Positions 33,801-43,110 of a stretch of DNA of 64,000 nt are shown piece after piece. The notes below the pieces were generated by a model. The model was not told the DNA's origin, made no database searches, and saw nothing but the letters and a program-made list of their open reading frames with translations. Origin of the DNA: Micromonospora peucetia (lineage in GTDB: Bacteria; Actinomycetota; Actinomycetes; Mycobacteriales; Micromonosporaceae). Where the stretch lies: contig NZ_FMIC01000002.1 of NCBI RefSeq assembly GCF_900091625.1, positions 6,696,001 through 6,760,000 on the forward strand. The letters run 5' to 3'. The position numbers were made by a program, and so were the translations under genes. How positions within the stretch are numbered: the first letter of the stretch is position 1; the number at the start of each line of letters is the position of its first letter.

Positions 33801-36529
33801 TGGCCGATTGCCGAACTCTGCTCCCCGCGCACGCGGGGGTGATCCCGCGGCCACGGACACCGTGAGGACGCTCAGCGACTGCTCCCCGCGCACGCGGGGG
33901 TGATCCCAGGGCCACGCCGGCCGCGTCGCGGGCAATCGGCTGCTCCCCGCGCACGCGGGGGTGATCCGGTCACGGCGCGCGAAGTCACCGCCGACCAGCT
34001 CTGCTCCCCGCGCACGCGGGGGTGATCCCGCGGGACCAGCGACGCTCGCCAAGATGCGGACCTGCTCCCCGCGCACGCGGGGGTGATCCCTCCCCGCGGA
34101 CACGAGGCCACCGAAGAACCACCTGCTCCCCGCGCACGCGGGGGTGATCCCACCGCGCCGGCGATGCCCATGAAGTTCTCGGCCTGCTCCCCGCGCACGC
34201 GGGGGTGATCCGTACGAGGAGACGGGCAGCGTCAAGGCCGCGAACTGCTCCCCGCGCACGCGGGGGTGATCCCACGTTCACGGCCGTGAGGCCGGAGAAG
34301 TGACTCTGCTCCCCGCGCACGCGGGGGTGATCCCGGGCAGGTCAACGTCGTCAGGCCACACGGTCACTGCTCCCCGCGCACGCGGGGGTGATCCCCCCGA
34401 GGTCACGTCGACACACCGACCAACGGTCTGCTCCCCGCGCACGCGGGGGTGATCCGGTGGCGCACGACCCGGGCGCGGCCCGCCCGGCCTGCTCCCCGCG
34501 CACGCGGGGGTGATCCAGAGGCGGAGACGGTCTACATGTACGCCCAGGCCTGCTCCCCGCGCACGCGGGGGTGATCCGCCACAGACCGGCTGCCGCGAGC
34601 AGGGCCGCCCCTGCTCCCCGCGCACGCGGGGGTGATCCCTCGCGGCGATCCGGACTGGCGTCCGCAACCAACTGCTCCCCGCGCACGCGGGGGTGATCCC
34701 GGTCAACATGTGCCGCGACCGGCCCCATTGGACTGCTCCCCGCGCACGCGGGGGTGATCCCGGAGGAGCGCGCAAGGGCGGCGGAGCAGGAGCCTGCTCC
34801 CCGCGCACGCGGGGGTGATCCTGGGCGATCCGGCAGGCTGCGGAATGAGTTCCGCTGCTCCCCGCGCACGCGGGGGTGATCCCACGATGGCCGCCGAGGC
34901 CGGCAAGATCCAGATCTGCTCCCCGCGCACGCGGGGGTGATCCGTCGAGATCGCGGTGGTGCGGGGCACGGCCCTCCTGCTCCCCGCGCACGCGGGGGTG
35001 ATCCCACGCTGCGCACCCAGCGGCCGCCGGTCTTGGCCTGCTCCCCGCGCACGCGGGGGTGATCCGTTGTTCGGCCGGTGAGCGGCTGGACTAACGACCT
35101 GCTCCCCGCGCACGCGGGGGTGATCCTCGCGCAGAATGAAGATGAGATTCCGCACCGGGCTGCTCCCCGCGCACGCGGGGGTGATCCGGCCGGTGCCGAC
35201 GCCCGGGCCCGGCGGTACCCCTGCTCCCCGCGCACGCGGGGGTGATCCCTCGGCCTGGCCGGCCTTGTCGAGGCCGTTGACCTGCTCCCCGCGCACGCGG
35301 GGGTGATCCACGCGGCAGCCCACGCCTCGCGGTTGCGCAGTCGCTGCTCCCCGCGCACGCGGGGGTGATCCGCCGGCCACCGCCAGATACTGCGCTGCCT
35401 CGTCCTGCTCCCCGCGCACGCGGGGGTGATCCCCGGCCCGCCCAGTAGGCCCGGCCGACGTCAACCTGCTCCCCGCGCACGCGGGGGTGATCCCATGATG
35501 TCGCGAAACGCCTGAATAGCCGGGGACTGCTCCCCGCGCACGCGGGGGTGATCCCGCGATTGCCGGGCTGTGGAATCGGACCGTGGGCTGCTCCCCGCGC
35601 ACGCGGGGGTGATCCCGACAACGTCAACGCCCGTAAGCTGCGGAAACTCTGCTCCCCGCGCACGCGGGGGTGATCCGTCCAGGGCGAGACGCTTCGTTCG
35701 ATCCGCTCTCTGCTCCCCGCGCACGCGGGGGTGATCCGCAGACCGGCCGGCGCCACTTCGAGGCCCCCGACTGCTCCCCGCGCACGCGGGGGTGATCCGT
35801 CGTTAGGGAATCGCCCAGCCGCGCCGTAGTGCTGCTCCCCGCGCACGCGGGGGTGATCCGACCTCGGCGGCCCCGGCCGCCACGAAGAGCACCTGCTCCC
35901 CGCGCACGCGGGGGTGATCCTGTTGTTGTCGACGATGACCGGGGTGCCGTTGGCTGCTCCCCGCGCACGCGGGGGTGATCCCGTGCTGCCGCCAATGCCG
36001 GTCACATCCGTGTACTGCTCCCCGCGCACGCGGGGGTGATCCCGACTCGGTGATCGTGGGGCGGGCGGCGTCTGGCTGCTCCCCGCGCACGCGGGGGTGA
36101 TCCGTCGGCCAAGTAGCGGGTGCATCCGGGCTTGTGCTGCTCCCCGCGCACGCGGGGGTGATCCGGTCACCCACCGGCGCGGCGCCGCCAAGCTGGCCTG
36201 CTCCCCGCGCACGCGGGGGTGATCCGTCCAAGACCCCGCCCGAGGCGGCGCGCCACGACTGCTCCCCGCGCACGCGGGGGTGATCCCGCAACAGGGGCAG
36301 ACGCCCGTAGCGGATGCCTCTGCTCCCCGCGCACGCGGGGGTGATCCGTTCTCCCCCGGTCTGATCCCGGTCCCGACACACTGCTCCCCGCGCACGCGGG
36401 GGTGATCCCGAAGCCGTCTTCTCGCTGTTGGTCGCCCTTCACTGCTCCCCGCGCACGCGGGGGTGATCCCGGTCTACATCTACCGCGACCGGCCCCATTG
36501 GACTGCTCCCCGCGCACGCGGGGTGATCC
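30838..36529 (+). CRISPR. CRISPR array 1, distal segment (about 93 repeats)
   Basis: Begins with the 3' part of the split repeat, then full repeats from 30887 to 36503 at 61-62 bp. The last repeat (36503-36529) lacks one G of its 3' stem, the usual decay at the trailer end, so the leader is on the left. With the other segments the array has about 135 repeats. One spacer (31647-31679) is identical to one in array 2. Spacers at 34700-34732 and 36470-36502 differ at only 3 of 33 positions. Confidence 0.98.
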
Positions 36530-36540
36530 CAGGTGGCGGG

Positions 36541-36720
36541 CCGCAGTGCACGGCGTCAGTGCTGGGCCGGCTGCGGAAGAACTCCCGGTCCCAGGCGGCC
36601 TGGACCTGGGGCCGACGGGCAGGCAGACGCAGTGTCTGCAGGTCGTCAGCGAGCAGGCCGTAGTCCTATCCAGCCGATTGATCGGTCTTCATGATCAGAT
36701 TCCGCACCAGCACGGGGCAT
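36541..36720 (-). pseudogene. casB (cse2) relic at the distal end of array 1
   Basis: Minus-strand translation gives VLVRNLIM...DYGLLADDLQTLR...QVQAAWDREFFRS. This aligns with SLVRLLRD...DYGVLAEDLVALQ...QVRGRWGRDFYRQ of the intact CasB at 40712-41392. A TAG stop lies directly before DYG and the N-terminal two thirds are missing, so it is dead. It ends about 12 nt from the last repeat of array 1. The relic is too diverged to be a recent copy of the resident casB, and suggests a second I-E operon once stood here. Confidence 0.65.
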
Positions 36721-36755
36721 GATCACATCTCATCTAACAGGAGACGCTATAGAAA

Positions 36756-37166
36756 TCAACTACTTCTTTTTCCTTCGCTTTGCGTGGGGATCGTCGGCAC
36801 TCCGTCGCTGGCTTCTGGGACCCGGCGGCCAAACCTGCGGCGTTTGGAGGCTTTGCTCCACCCGGAGGACAGCGCAGGGTTGTACGACTTCCGTTCTGTC
36901 GGCCGGCGCATCAACGTGACCCCGTCAAAATCTACGGGTTCCCAGTGGTGGTCGTGCACCTTGAAGGAAAGCCGCTGCTCGCCCGGCTGTTGATAGACGA
37001 GCAGCGCCCGGCCCGGTCCGGCCATTTCGAGGACCTTGGCCCAGAGTCGGCTACGGATCCGACTGCTTATGTATCCCACGTATACCCCGGCGGAGATCTC
37101 CAGTAGCCACTGCGTCAGGTGCCCTCGAAGCCCTTCGGGGCACGCAGTGAGGATGATGACGGTCAT
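36756..37166 (-). CDS. cas2: CRISPR-associated endoribonuclease-fold protein Cas2 (type I-E)
   Basis: Structural partner of Cas1 in the spacer-integration complex. 136 residues starting MTVIILTACPEGLRGHLTQW, followed by LLEISAGVYVGYISSRIRSRLW, the I-E (Cas2e) ferredoxin-like signature. The usual protein is 95-110 residues. Here a basic, Ser-rich extension of about 35-40 residues follows RRPTERK. The ATG at 37164-37166 overlaps the cas1 stop. It is last in the cas operon; its stop is 36 nt from the casB relic. Confidence 0.95.
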   Translation of the reverse strand: MTVIILTACPEGLRGHLTQWLLEISAGVYVGYISSRIRSRLWAKVLEMAGPGRALLVYQQPGEQRLSFKVHDHHWEPVDFDGVTLMRRPTERKSYNPALSSGWSKASKRRRFGRRVPEASDGVPTIPTQSEGKRSS

Positions 37167-38134
37167 CAGAAGTCCACGTCTCCGCTGTAGTTCCGGCCAC
37201 CGGCCAGCTCGAAACCGCCTTCGTCCCAGAGGCGTACGGTGTCGTTGCCGGCTTGCTCGTCGACCTCTTCCTCGTCGATCGGCCCGGCAGATCCGTCGGT
37301 AAGCAGCAGACTTCGGATGTCACGGGCGCAGCGGCCGAGGAGTGCGCCGTCGTGCACCCGGTCGCGCACGGCCCGGCGTGTGTCAGCGCCGATGTCAGTC
37401 GACTCGCTGGCCGCGATCTCGAAGGCAACCGGGATGGTGATCTCGGCCTTGTAGAGGTCGGCGATGTCGTAGACGAATGATCGTTCGTGGCCGGTGTGGA
37501 CAAAGCCGAGTCCGGGTGAGGCCCCGAGGGCGACGATGACCGCGTGCACTATCCCGTAGAGGCAGGCATGAGCCGCTGACAGCGCCTGATTGACCGGGTC
37601 GCTGCCGGAAAAGTCGTCCGGGTCGTACTCACGGTTGTTCCAGGCCACACCGGTCCGCAGGGCGTGCTCGCGGTAGGAGCGGCGTACCCTCGCACCCTCC
37701 TTGCCACGCAACTGCTGCATGGTGAGGTTGGTGGTGTCCTCGCCGGGGAACCGCATCCGGTACATCGCTCGCGCGACCTGGAGCCGTCGGTCGCGGTGCG
37801 ACACGGCGGCGGCCTGGGCTACGAGGAGTCGGCTCGACCGGGCGAGGGTACGACCGTGCGCGTAGTAGCGGACGCCGTGCTCGCCGACCCAGACGACGGT
37901 GGCGCCGTTGTCGGCGATCAGCATCATCGCCTGCTGCGTGATGCTGGTGCCCGGCCCGAGCATCAGGGCACCGAGGGTAGCCGCCGGAATGTGCACGATT
38001 CCCTTCTCGTCGGTGGCCGTGATCGCGTTGCTGTCTCGATGGATGACGCAGCGTTCGAGGTAGACGAAGCTGATCCGATCCTGCGCACGGCTGAGATCCG
38101 GCAACTCGGCCGGCGGCACGCCGGGGATCTTCAC
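37166..38134 (-). CDS. cas1: CRISPR-associated endonuclease Cas1 (type I-E)
   Basis: Integrase that inserts new spacers at the leader-repeat junction. 322 residues from a GTG at 38132-38134 that overlaps the cas6 stop (GTGA). The N-terminal beta domain starts IPGVPPAELPDLSRAQDRIS. The helical catalytic domain has the metal ligands Glu in LRGKEGARVRRSY, His in GFVHTGHERSFVYD and Asp in YDIADLYK. The C-terminal tail is acidic (DEEEVDEQAGND). The long upstream in-frame reading to 38506 is cas6 antisense shadow. Intact, so adaptation is probably functional. Confidence 0.96.
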   Translation of the reverse strand: MKIPGVPPAELPDLSRAQDRISFVYLERCVIHRDSNAITATDEKGIVHIPAATLGALMLGPGTSITQQAMMLIADNGATVVWVGEHGVRYYAHGRTLARSSRLLVAQAAAVSHRDRRLQVARAMYRMRFPGEDTTNLTMQQLRGKEGARVRRSYREHALRTGVAWNNREYDPDDFSGSDPVNQALSAAHACLYGIVHAVIVALGASPGLGFVHTGHERSFVYDIADLYKAEITIPVAFEIAASESTDIGADTRRAVRDRVHDGALLGRCARDIRSLLLTDGSAGPIDEEEVDEQAGNDTVRLWDEGGFELAGGRNYSGDVDF

Positions 38135-38814
38135 GGGGCGACCTCGGCGGGGGCGAGGGTCAGCAACCCACAGCCGTATGCGCGGGCGTGCCCGATGCCC
38201 CGGGTGAGTACGCCCCGGAACAGGGTCGGGTCGTTGACTTCGAGAACGCCGTCGTAGGTGGCCGTGACCAGGGTGACCGGGCGTTGACCGTGGTTGCGGG
38301 TGAAGCGGTGGACCTGGCGGTTGTAGGTGACGAGGTTGAGTTCCCCGTCGGCCTGCCGGACGACGGTGAACCCGTTGCGTTCCGTGCGCCTGGTCAACCA
38401 TTCGACCTGTTGAACGGGGGTGACATGACCGTACCGCTGGGTCGTCGGGGTGTCCTGGTTCCGGCGTCCGGTCCGGGTGGGATTCGCGGTGAGCCGGAAG
38501 GCCCATCGCTGGCCCTTGTCGAGGGATTCGAGCAGTCGAGCGTACGGTCGGGTTTCCCAGGTTTCGGCGCTGCTCGGCCAGCCGGCCTGCTCGACCATGT
38601 GGGTCAGGTCGGGTGCGGTCGGGCTGACGACGTAGAGCATGACCTTCCGGTCCCGTCCCTGGTCAAGGCGCCACAGGGTACGGGCGTCGTCGCGGGTGTG
38701 GTCCTCGAGGCGGGGGAAGCCGGACAGGACAGCGGCGTGCATTGCCTGCGGTGAGGCGAGCAGTTTGCGCGCGTCCCGTCGGGCCGGATTCACGAGGAAT
38801 CGGGTGAGGTACAT
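38131..38814 (-). CDS. cas6e: CRISPR repeat endoribonuclease Cas6e (CasE/Cse3)
   Basis: Cuts the pre-crRNA at the base of the repeat hairpin and stays bound in Cascade. 227 residues from the ATG at 38812-38814, with GGG 6 nt upstream; an ATG two codons earlier (38820) is also possible. It starts MYLTRFLVNPARRDARKLLASPQAMHAAV, with the conserved His in the HAAV region. The Gly-rich loop GVLTRGIGHARAYGCGLLTLAP at the end is typical of RAMP proteins. It is followed by cas1 with a 4-nt overlap. Confidence 0.95.
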   Translation of the reverse strand: MYLTRFLVNPARRDARKLLASPQAMHAAVLSGFPRLEDHTRDDARTLWRLDQGRDRKVMLYVVSPTAPDLTHMVEQAGWPSSAETWETRPYARLLESLDKGQRWAFRLTANPTRTGRRNQDTPTTQRYGHVTPVQQVEWLTRRTERNGFTVVRQADGELNLVTYNRQVHRFTRNHGQRPVTLVTATYDGVLEVNDPTLFRGVLTRGIGHARAYGCGLLTLAPAEVAP

Positions 38815-38823
38815 CGTCATCCC

Positions 38824-39546
38824 TTACAGCGCCGCAAGCGGATCGTGGTAGGCCGGCGCATGGGCGCCGGGGGCTGCGGTGGCAACCGGAGGACGACCGT
38901 CGGGGTTCGGCACGACGACCCGGGTCCGGATGACCGCCCGCCACGCGTACTGCCGGTGGGCAGGGTCGAAGCTGATCGGCTGGTCCGGCAGAGTTTCGGT
39001 GACTTCCGCCCCGGGTGGCGCGTCGCTGAGCACCTCTAGCGGAACGGTCATTTCACCGCGCTCACGGAGGCGTTTCGATGCCTGCCACGGCCAGTCGCCG
39101 AGCACCTCGGCGACTGTGCCGGAGTGGACGCCGAGGGAGATCGGTGCCACCGGAGGGCAGGAGCGGCGGCCGAGATAGAGCGGGAAGTGCGGCCGGCGTA
39201 CCGCTTCGTGCAGCCCGTCGAGCAGCGTCTGGTCACCGCCGATCGCGGCGAGGAACACCGCGTCGGAGAGGTAGTAACGGTGGGTCAGCGGCATGCTGTC
39301 GCGGCCGTCGAGGGTGCGCGCGACCTGGAAGTCGCGCAGTATCTGGCCGGGCTGGTCGATCCGAACCCCGAAGTCGAGGCGGAGCAGTTCGGTAAGGGGG
39401 TCGGTACGCCGCAGTCCCCGGGCTGCGGCCAGCATCCCGATGACTCCGCTCTTGGTGGGGGCGACCTCGGTGTGCCGCTGGGTGAAGCGGCTGGTCGCGC
39501 CCCAGGACTGGAGCGGACCGGCCAGCCGCAGCAGCAGGACGTTCAT
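38824..39546 (-). CDS. cas5e: Cascade subunit Cas5e (CasD)
   Basis: RAMP protein that caps the crRNA 5' handle in Cascade. 240 residues: MNVLLLRLAGPLQSWGATSRFTQRHTEVAPTKSGVIGMLAAARGL is the family N-terminus, with GPLQSWG and the PTKSGVIGMLAAA segment. The Gly-rich RAMP elements are present (LYLGRRSCPP). It overlaps the cas7 stop by 4 nt (ATGA) and ends 9 nt before the cas6e start, so it is co-translated with its complex partners. Confidence 0.95.
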   Translation of the reverse strand: MNVLLLRLAGPLQSWGATSRFTQRHTEVAPTKSGVIGMLAAARGLRRTDPLTELLRLDFGVRIDQPGQILRDFQVARTLDGRDSMPLTHRYYLSDAVFLAAIGGDQTLLDGLHEAVRRPHFPLYLGRRSCPPVAPISLGVHSGTVAEVLGDWPWQASKRLRERGEMTVPLEVLSDAPPGAEVTETLPDQPISFDPAHRQYAWRAVIRTRVVVPNPDGRPPVATAAPGAHAPAYHDPLAAL

Positions 39547-40709
39547 GCCGGCGTACCGAGACGGTCGGCGACCGCCGCCCCGACAGCGTCGACCAGTCCG
39601 GGCAGCGGCAGCACCTCGCCGAGGGGTGCCAGGGTTGCGGTACGGCTGCCGACGTGGGTGACCCAGGCGGCGACAGCAGGGTCGCCATACGCCTGCTCGA
39701 CCTCGGTCGTGTGCGCGGCGAGCTTCTCGGCGGCGGCGGTGACCACGCCGGACCGGTCGCCGAACTGCCTCTCCCGGACAGGCTCCTCGAAGGCCCCGAC
39801 CAGGTTGATCGACTGGGTGTCGCGCAGCCGCACCATGACCGCGTCGGGGCGAGTGCCGTTGGCGAAGGTGTTCCGCTTGCCGGACGGCATGCTGGTGGTA
39901 AAGGCGAGCAGGAACGCCTCCACGGCCTGTCGGGTGGCGGCGAGGTCGCCGAGGGTGTCGTGCAGCCGGTCGACGTCGACGGTGGCGTACCGGTAGAGGG
40001 TGGAGGAGTTGAACTCGATCGTGCCGATCATGCCGGCACCGGTTTCCTGGTTGTCGTGCTTACGGTCGTCGACTGCGGTGTAGTAGTCGAATTCGTTGTC
40101 GACGGCGTGCACGCTGAGGGCGTGGGCGACCTGGACGGCCGCATCGACGTTCAGGTCGGGCACCTCGGCGACCATCCGGCCGAACATGGCGATGTCGATG
40201 GAATGGTCGGTGTCGGCCAGCTTCTGGAGCTGCTTGGCGTCGAGCTTCGCACCGGTCCGCTCGGCCTCGATCGCGGCCCGCGCCAGGTTCTCCTGCTGGC
40301 GGTGGCTGAGGAAGAGGAGATAGCCGGACTCGACATCGGTGCCTTGCCCCGGCTCCTTGCCCTTCTTCGCCGCCGCCTCCTTCTTGGCTGCTGCTTCCTT
40401 CTTCACCAGGCCGGCGGCCTTGAGGACCTCTGCCGCCAGGACGGAGGCCTTGTCCTTCAGCTCGGGGTCGAGGTCGGCGATCCGGGCGGCGACGGCTTCC
40501 CCGACACGCTTGGTGCGCTCGCCGAGCTGGGCGTCGTCGAGAGAGTCGGCGAACGCCAGCCGCACCGCCCGCTTCCACGCCTGGGACGAGACCCGGGCCC
40601 GGCGGACCCCGCCATAGGTGGCGGTCTTGGGGGAGCCGGAGTCGTCCCTGTTGACGTTGCTCGGCGGCAGGGTGTGCAGGATGTGGACGTCCAGGATGGT
40701 CCGGGTCAT
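39543..40709 (-). CDS. cas7e: Cascade backbone subunit Cas7e (CasC/Cse4)
   Basis: Six copies form the crRNA-binding backbone, whose thumbs flip every sixth base. 388 residues from the ATG at 40707-40709 with GAGGAG upstream. It starts MTRTILDVHILHTLPPSNVNRDDSGSPKTATYGGVRRARVSSQAWKRAVR. The longer frame to 41438 is a casB shadow. Compared with the E. coli length (about 363) there is an insertion near residues 102-122 that contains VKKEAAAKKEAAAKKGKEPG, an EAAAK-type rigid helix. Spacing to casB is 2 nt. Confidence 0.95.
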   Translation of the reverse strand: MTRTILDVHILHTLPPSNVNRDDSGSPKTATYGGVRRARVSSQAWKRAVRLAFADSLDDAQLGERTKRVGEAVAARIADLDPELKDKASVLAAEVLKAAGLVKKEAAAKKEAAAKKGKEPGQGTDVESGYLLFLSHRQQENLARAAIEAERTGAKLDAKQLQKLADTDHSIDIAMFGRMVAEVPDLNVDAAVQVAHALSVHAVDNEFDYYTAVDDRKHDNQETGAGMIGTIEFNSSTLYRYATVDVDRLHDTLGDLAATRQAVEAFLLAFTTSMPSGKRNTFANGTRPDAVMVRLRDTQSINLVGAFEEPVRERQFGDRSGVVTAAAEKLAAHTTEVEQAYGDPAVAAWVTHVGSRTATLAPLGEVLPLPGLVDAVGAAVADRLGTPA

Positions 40710-40711
40710 GG

Positions 40712-41392
40712 TCACTCCTCGGTGGCGGTCTGGTTGGGTGCCGGGTCGGTGGCGTTGGCCTCGTGGCGGTCCTTGGGATCGGGCTGGCGGTAGAAGTCGC
40801 GGCCCCACCGGCCGCGAACTTGGGCCGGCCCCCACGGCTTCTGCAGAGCAACCAGATCCTCGGCGAGCACCCCGTAGTCGAGGGGTATCCGCTTGTCCCG
40901 CAGGAGCCGGACCAGGCTGCGCAGGTGGGTGGTGGCGGAGGGGTACGTGGTAGCGGTGCCGAGGGCGGCGAAGCGACGGTGTACGGCCTCGGCGCTGGCG
41001 GACTGCCGGGCCAGCAGGCTGACCGCCGCACCCAGGCCGATGCCGTCCTGATGCATGGGAAGATCGCGGATCGACTGCTGGTGCACCGCGTACAGGGTGA
41101 GCACGGTGTGCATGGCCTGTTCGGTGTGGGTCACGGTGTCGTCGCTGAGCCACCCCTGGTCGAGGTGGTCCTCCGTCACCCGGGTCTGTTCCAGGATCGT
41201 GAAGTCGGCGGCAGGTTCCCGGCCGACCGCGCGACGCAGCCGGGCCAGGACGGCCACGGCGGAGCTGGATTCCCTCAGGTAGCCGTCCTGCAATCCCGCG
41301 ACCTTCGCGGCGACGTACCCGCCGAAGGGGCCTCGGCGACGGGCATGGCGGACGGTGGGGCTGTCGTTGTCGGCGGGGACTGTAACGGTCAC
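40712..41392 (-). CDS. casB: Cascade small subunit Cse2 (CasB, Cas11e)
   Basis: Helical protein present in two copies in Cascade; it stabilises the R-loop. 226 residues from a GTG at 41390-41392 overlapping the casA stop (GTGA). The conserved basic helices are seen in SSSAVAVLARLRRAVGREP and HLRSLVRLLRDKRIPLDYGVLAEDL. The C-terminus, GRWGRDFYRQ, marks the family and is also seen in the relic at 36541-36720. An extra acidic tail of about 25 residues is present. The frame up to 42004 is shadow. Confidence 0.93.
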   Translation of the reverse strand: MTVTVPADNDSPTVRHARRRGPFGGYVAAKVAGLQDGYLRESSSAVAVLARLRRAVGREPAADFTILEQTRVTEDHLDQGWLSDDTVTHTEQAMHTVLTLYAVHQQSIRDLPMHQDGIGLGAAVSLLARQSASAEAVHRRFAALGTATTYPSATTHLRSLVRLLRDKRIPLDYGVLAEDLVALQKPWGPAQVRGRWGRDFYRQPDPKDRHEANATDPAPNQTATEE

Positions 41393-43068
41393 GCCGGCAC
41401 CTCCTGGGAAGCGGACGGGGTGGCGAGGGTGGTGGCAAGCGGCAGCGCCCGGCGCATGGCGTCGCGAAAGAACCTGTCGGCCAGTGGGCTGCTGAGGTGC
41501 TTTTTCTTTTCCGAATCCACGTAGCGGCCGGCCCAAGCCTGCGGTCCGGACCACTCGACCAGGTTGCTGCCGAGGCTCCAGACGCATCGCCTCACCTGCG
41601 TCTGCCACTGGATGCGGGCCTGCGTCGGGTCGTCGGCCGGGCCGAGGCCGGCCAGCCACTGCCGGAACAGGACGTCCAGTTCGGCGTAGGCGAGTTCGGC
41701 GGCCCGGTCCGCGGCAATGGCCGGGGGGTCTTCGGACCTGTCCCCGTACCCGCCACCGGCCCGGCAGAGGTTGGCGGCGAGCCCGCGCAGGACCTTGACG
41801 GCGGCCTCGGCGTCGGCCGCGCCGTCGACGATGGTGGTGGTGAGCGGACCGGCCGGGTCGAATGCCTGCACGGTCATGGTCAGCCCGTCGTGGTAGATCT
41901 CGTCCACCACCGACATGTTGTTGCCGTAGACGACGCCGACCGCGCGGGTGGTGACCCGGTATCGATCGTCGATCAGCCCTTTGATCCGCAGCCGGGCCAG
42001 CCACTGGCTGACCGCCGGTGGGCGCCGGGCCGGAGCGTCGGCACCCGGTTTCTCGGCACGCGCCGGCAACAGCCGGTCCAGCCCGCGCCAGAGGGCCCGG
42101 GTGTGGTCATGCAGGCCGGGCAGGTAGACGACGGGGAGCCCGAGCTTTTTCTCCTGGTTGGGGCTACGCCGCCAGCCGCTCATCGGTTCCTGGCGGTGCA
42201 GATTCGTCCAGGCGATCCGGTCACCGTTGGCGATCATGGCGCCGGTGATGCCGGTCTGGTCGCCGAAGAGCCGGATCCGCCGGGACTGCCAGGTGTAGAG
42301 GTTGAGCACGCCGTGTGGACCCCGCTCCCGCTCGCCCTCCTCGGCCGGGCCATGCGGGTCGCGTTCCCAGACCGGGGAGTCACGCTCGGGATCCTGCTGG
42401 AGATAGGCGCTGTCGAGGGGGACGAGGTTGAGCAGCAGGGTCTCGCGAAGCGTCCGGCCTTCGAGGTAGATCAGGCCCAGGGAGCCACCGGACGCGGGGC
42501 CGATGGGGTAGCCCTTGCCGCCGCTGACCCGGTCGTCGCCGACCGCCCCGGACTTGATGCCGGAGGTGTCGTACGCCTGGCAGTGCACCAGCCACACGGC
42601 GGCCTCCGCCAGGGTCAGCCGTTCCAGGCCGGGTCCCAGCCGGGTGGTCAGGTATGGCGCGTTGTTCGGCACGTCGGCGATGAACCGTTGCAGGCCGAAC
42701 ACGTCGTTCTGCTTCTGCGTGCGCAGGCCGGCGACCTGATAGAACGGCGTGACCGGGTGTAGCAGGTCGAAGCGGTCCCGGTATTCGTCGAGGTAGCTGG
42801 CGATGTCGCCGGCCGGCAGGCCGGGCTGCCGCCACAGATCCTGCCAGGCGCGTTCGTCCTCGGGGCCGCCGACTGCGCGGTGCAGGACGGCGAGCAGGAG
42901 TCTTAAGATCGCGGACGTCTGCGTCGGCAGGTCACCGGCGACGGCTCGCAGCTCCGCCGCCTGGGCGAACAACTCGGGGAGGGAAGTCAGGCGACGGCGG
43001 CCGGCCAGGTCGAGCACCGGGATCCAGGGTTGCCCGATCAGGGAAAAGGAGGGCGTAGGTTCCGACAT
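41389..43068 (-). CDS. casA: Cascade large subunit Cas8e (CasA/Cse1)
   Basis: Recognises the PAM and recruits Cas3. 559 residues. The start MSEPTPSFSLIGQPWIPVLDLAG is chosen because GGAG then has a 7-nt spacing; an ATG at 43074 is too close to it. Typical segments: LTSLPELFAQAAELRAVAGDLPTQTSAILRLLLAVLHRA, FYQVAGLR (L1 area) and AVWLVHCQAYDTSGIKSG. The 249-bp gap to the cas3 stop is the only large gap in the operon. It holds the degenerate repeats and their putative target, so casA probably has its own regulated promoter. Confidence 0.95.
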   Translation of the reverse strand: MSEPTPSFSLIGQPWIPVLDLAGRRRLTSLPELFAQAAELRAVAGDLPTQTSAILRLLLAVLHRAVGGPEDERAWQDLWRQPGLPAGDIASYLDEYRDRFDLLHPVTPFYQVAGLRTQKQNDVFGLQRFIADVPNNAPYLTTRLGPGLERLTLAEAAVWLVHCQAYDTSGIKSGAVGDDRVSGGKGYPIGPASGGSLGLIYLEGRTLRETLLLNLVPLDSAYLQQDPERDSPVWERDPHGPAEEGERERGPHGVLNLYTWQSRRIRLFGDQTGITGAMIANGDRIAWTNLHRQEPMSGWRRSPNQEKKLGLPVVYLPGLHDHTRALWRGLDRLLPARAEKPGADAPARRPPAVSQWLARLRIKGLIDDRYRVTTRAVGVVYGNNMSVVDEIYHDGLTMTVQAFDPAGPLTTTIVDGAADAEAAVKVLRGLAANLCRAGGGYGDRSEDPPAIAADRAAELAYAELDVLFRQWLAGLGPADDPTQARIQWQTQVRRCVWSLGSNLVEWSGPQAWAGRYVDSEKKKHLSSPLADRFFRDAMRRALPLATTLATPSASQEVPA

Positions 43069-43110
43069 GAGCATTCTCCGTCGCGTTGACCAGCAGAGAC
43101 GGGATAGACG

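Noticed and set aside
30742..36517. Long repeat-protein-like frames up to 482 codons in the distal part of array 1
   Set aside because: Same artefact. Three frames stay open because the repeat has no stop codon in them and the spacers are GC-rich.
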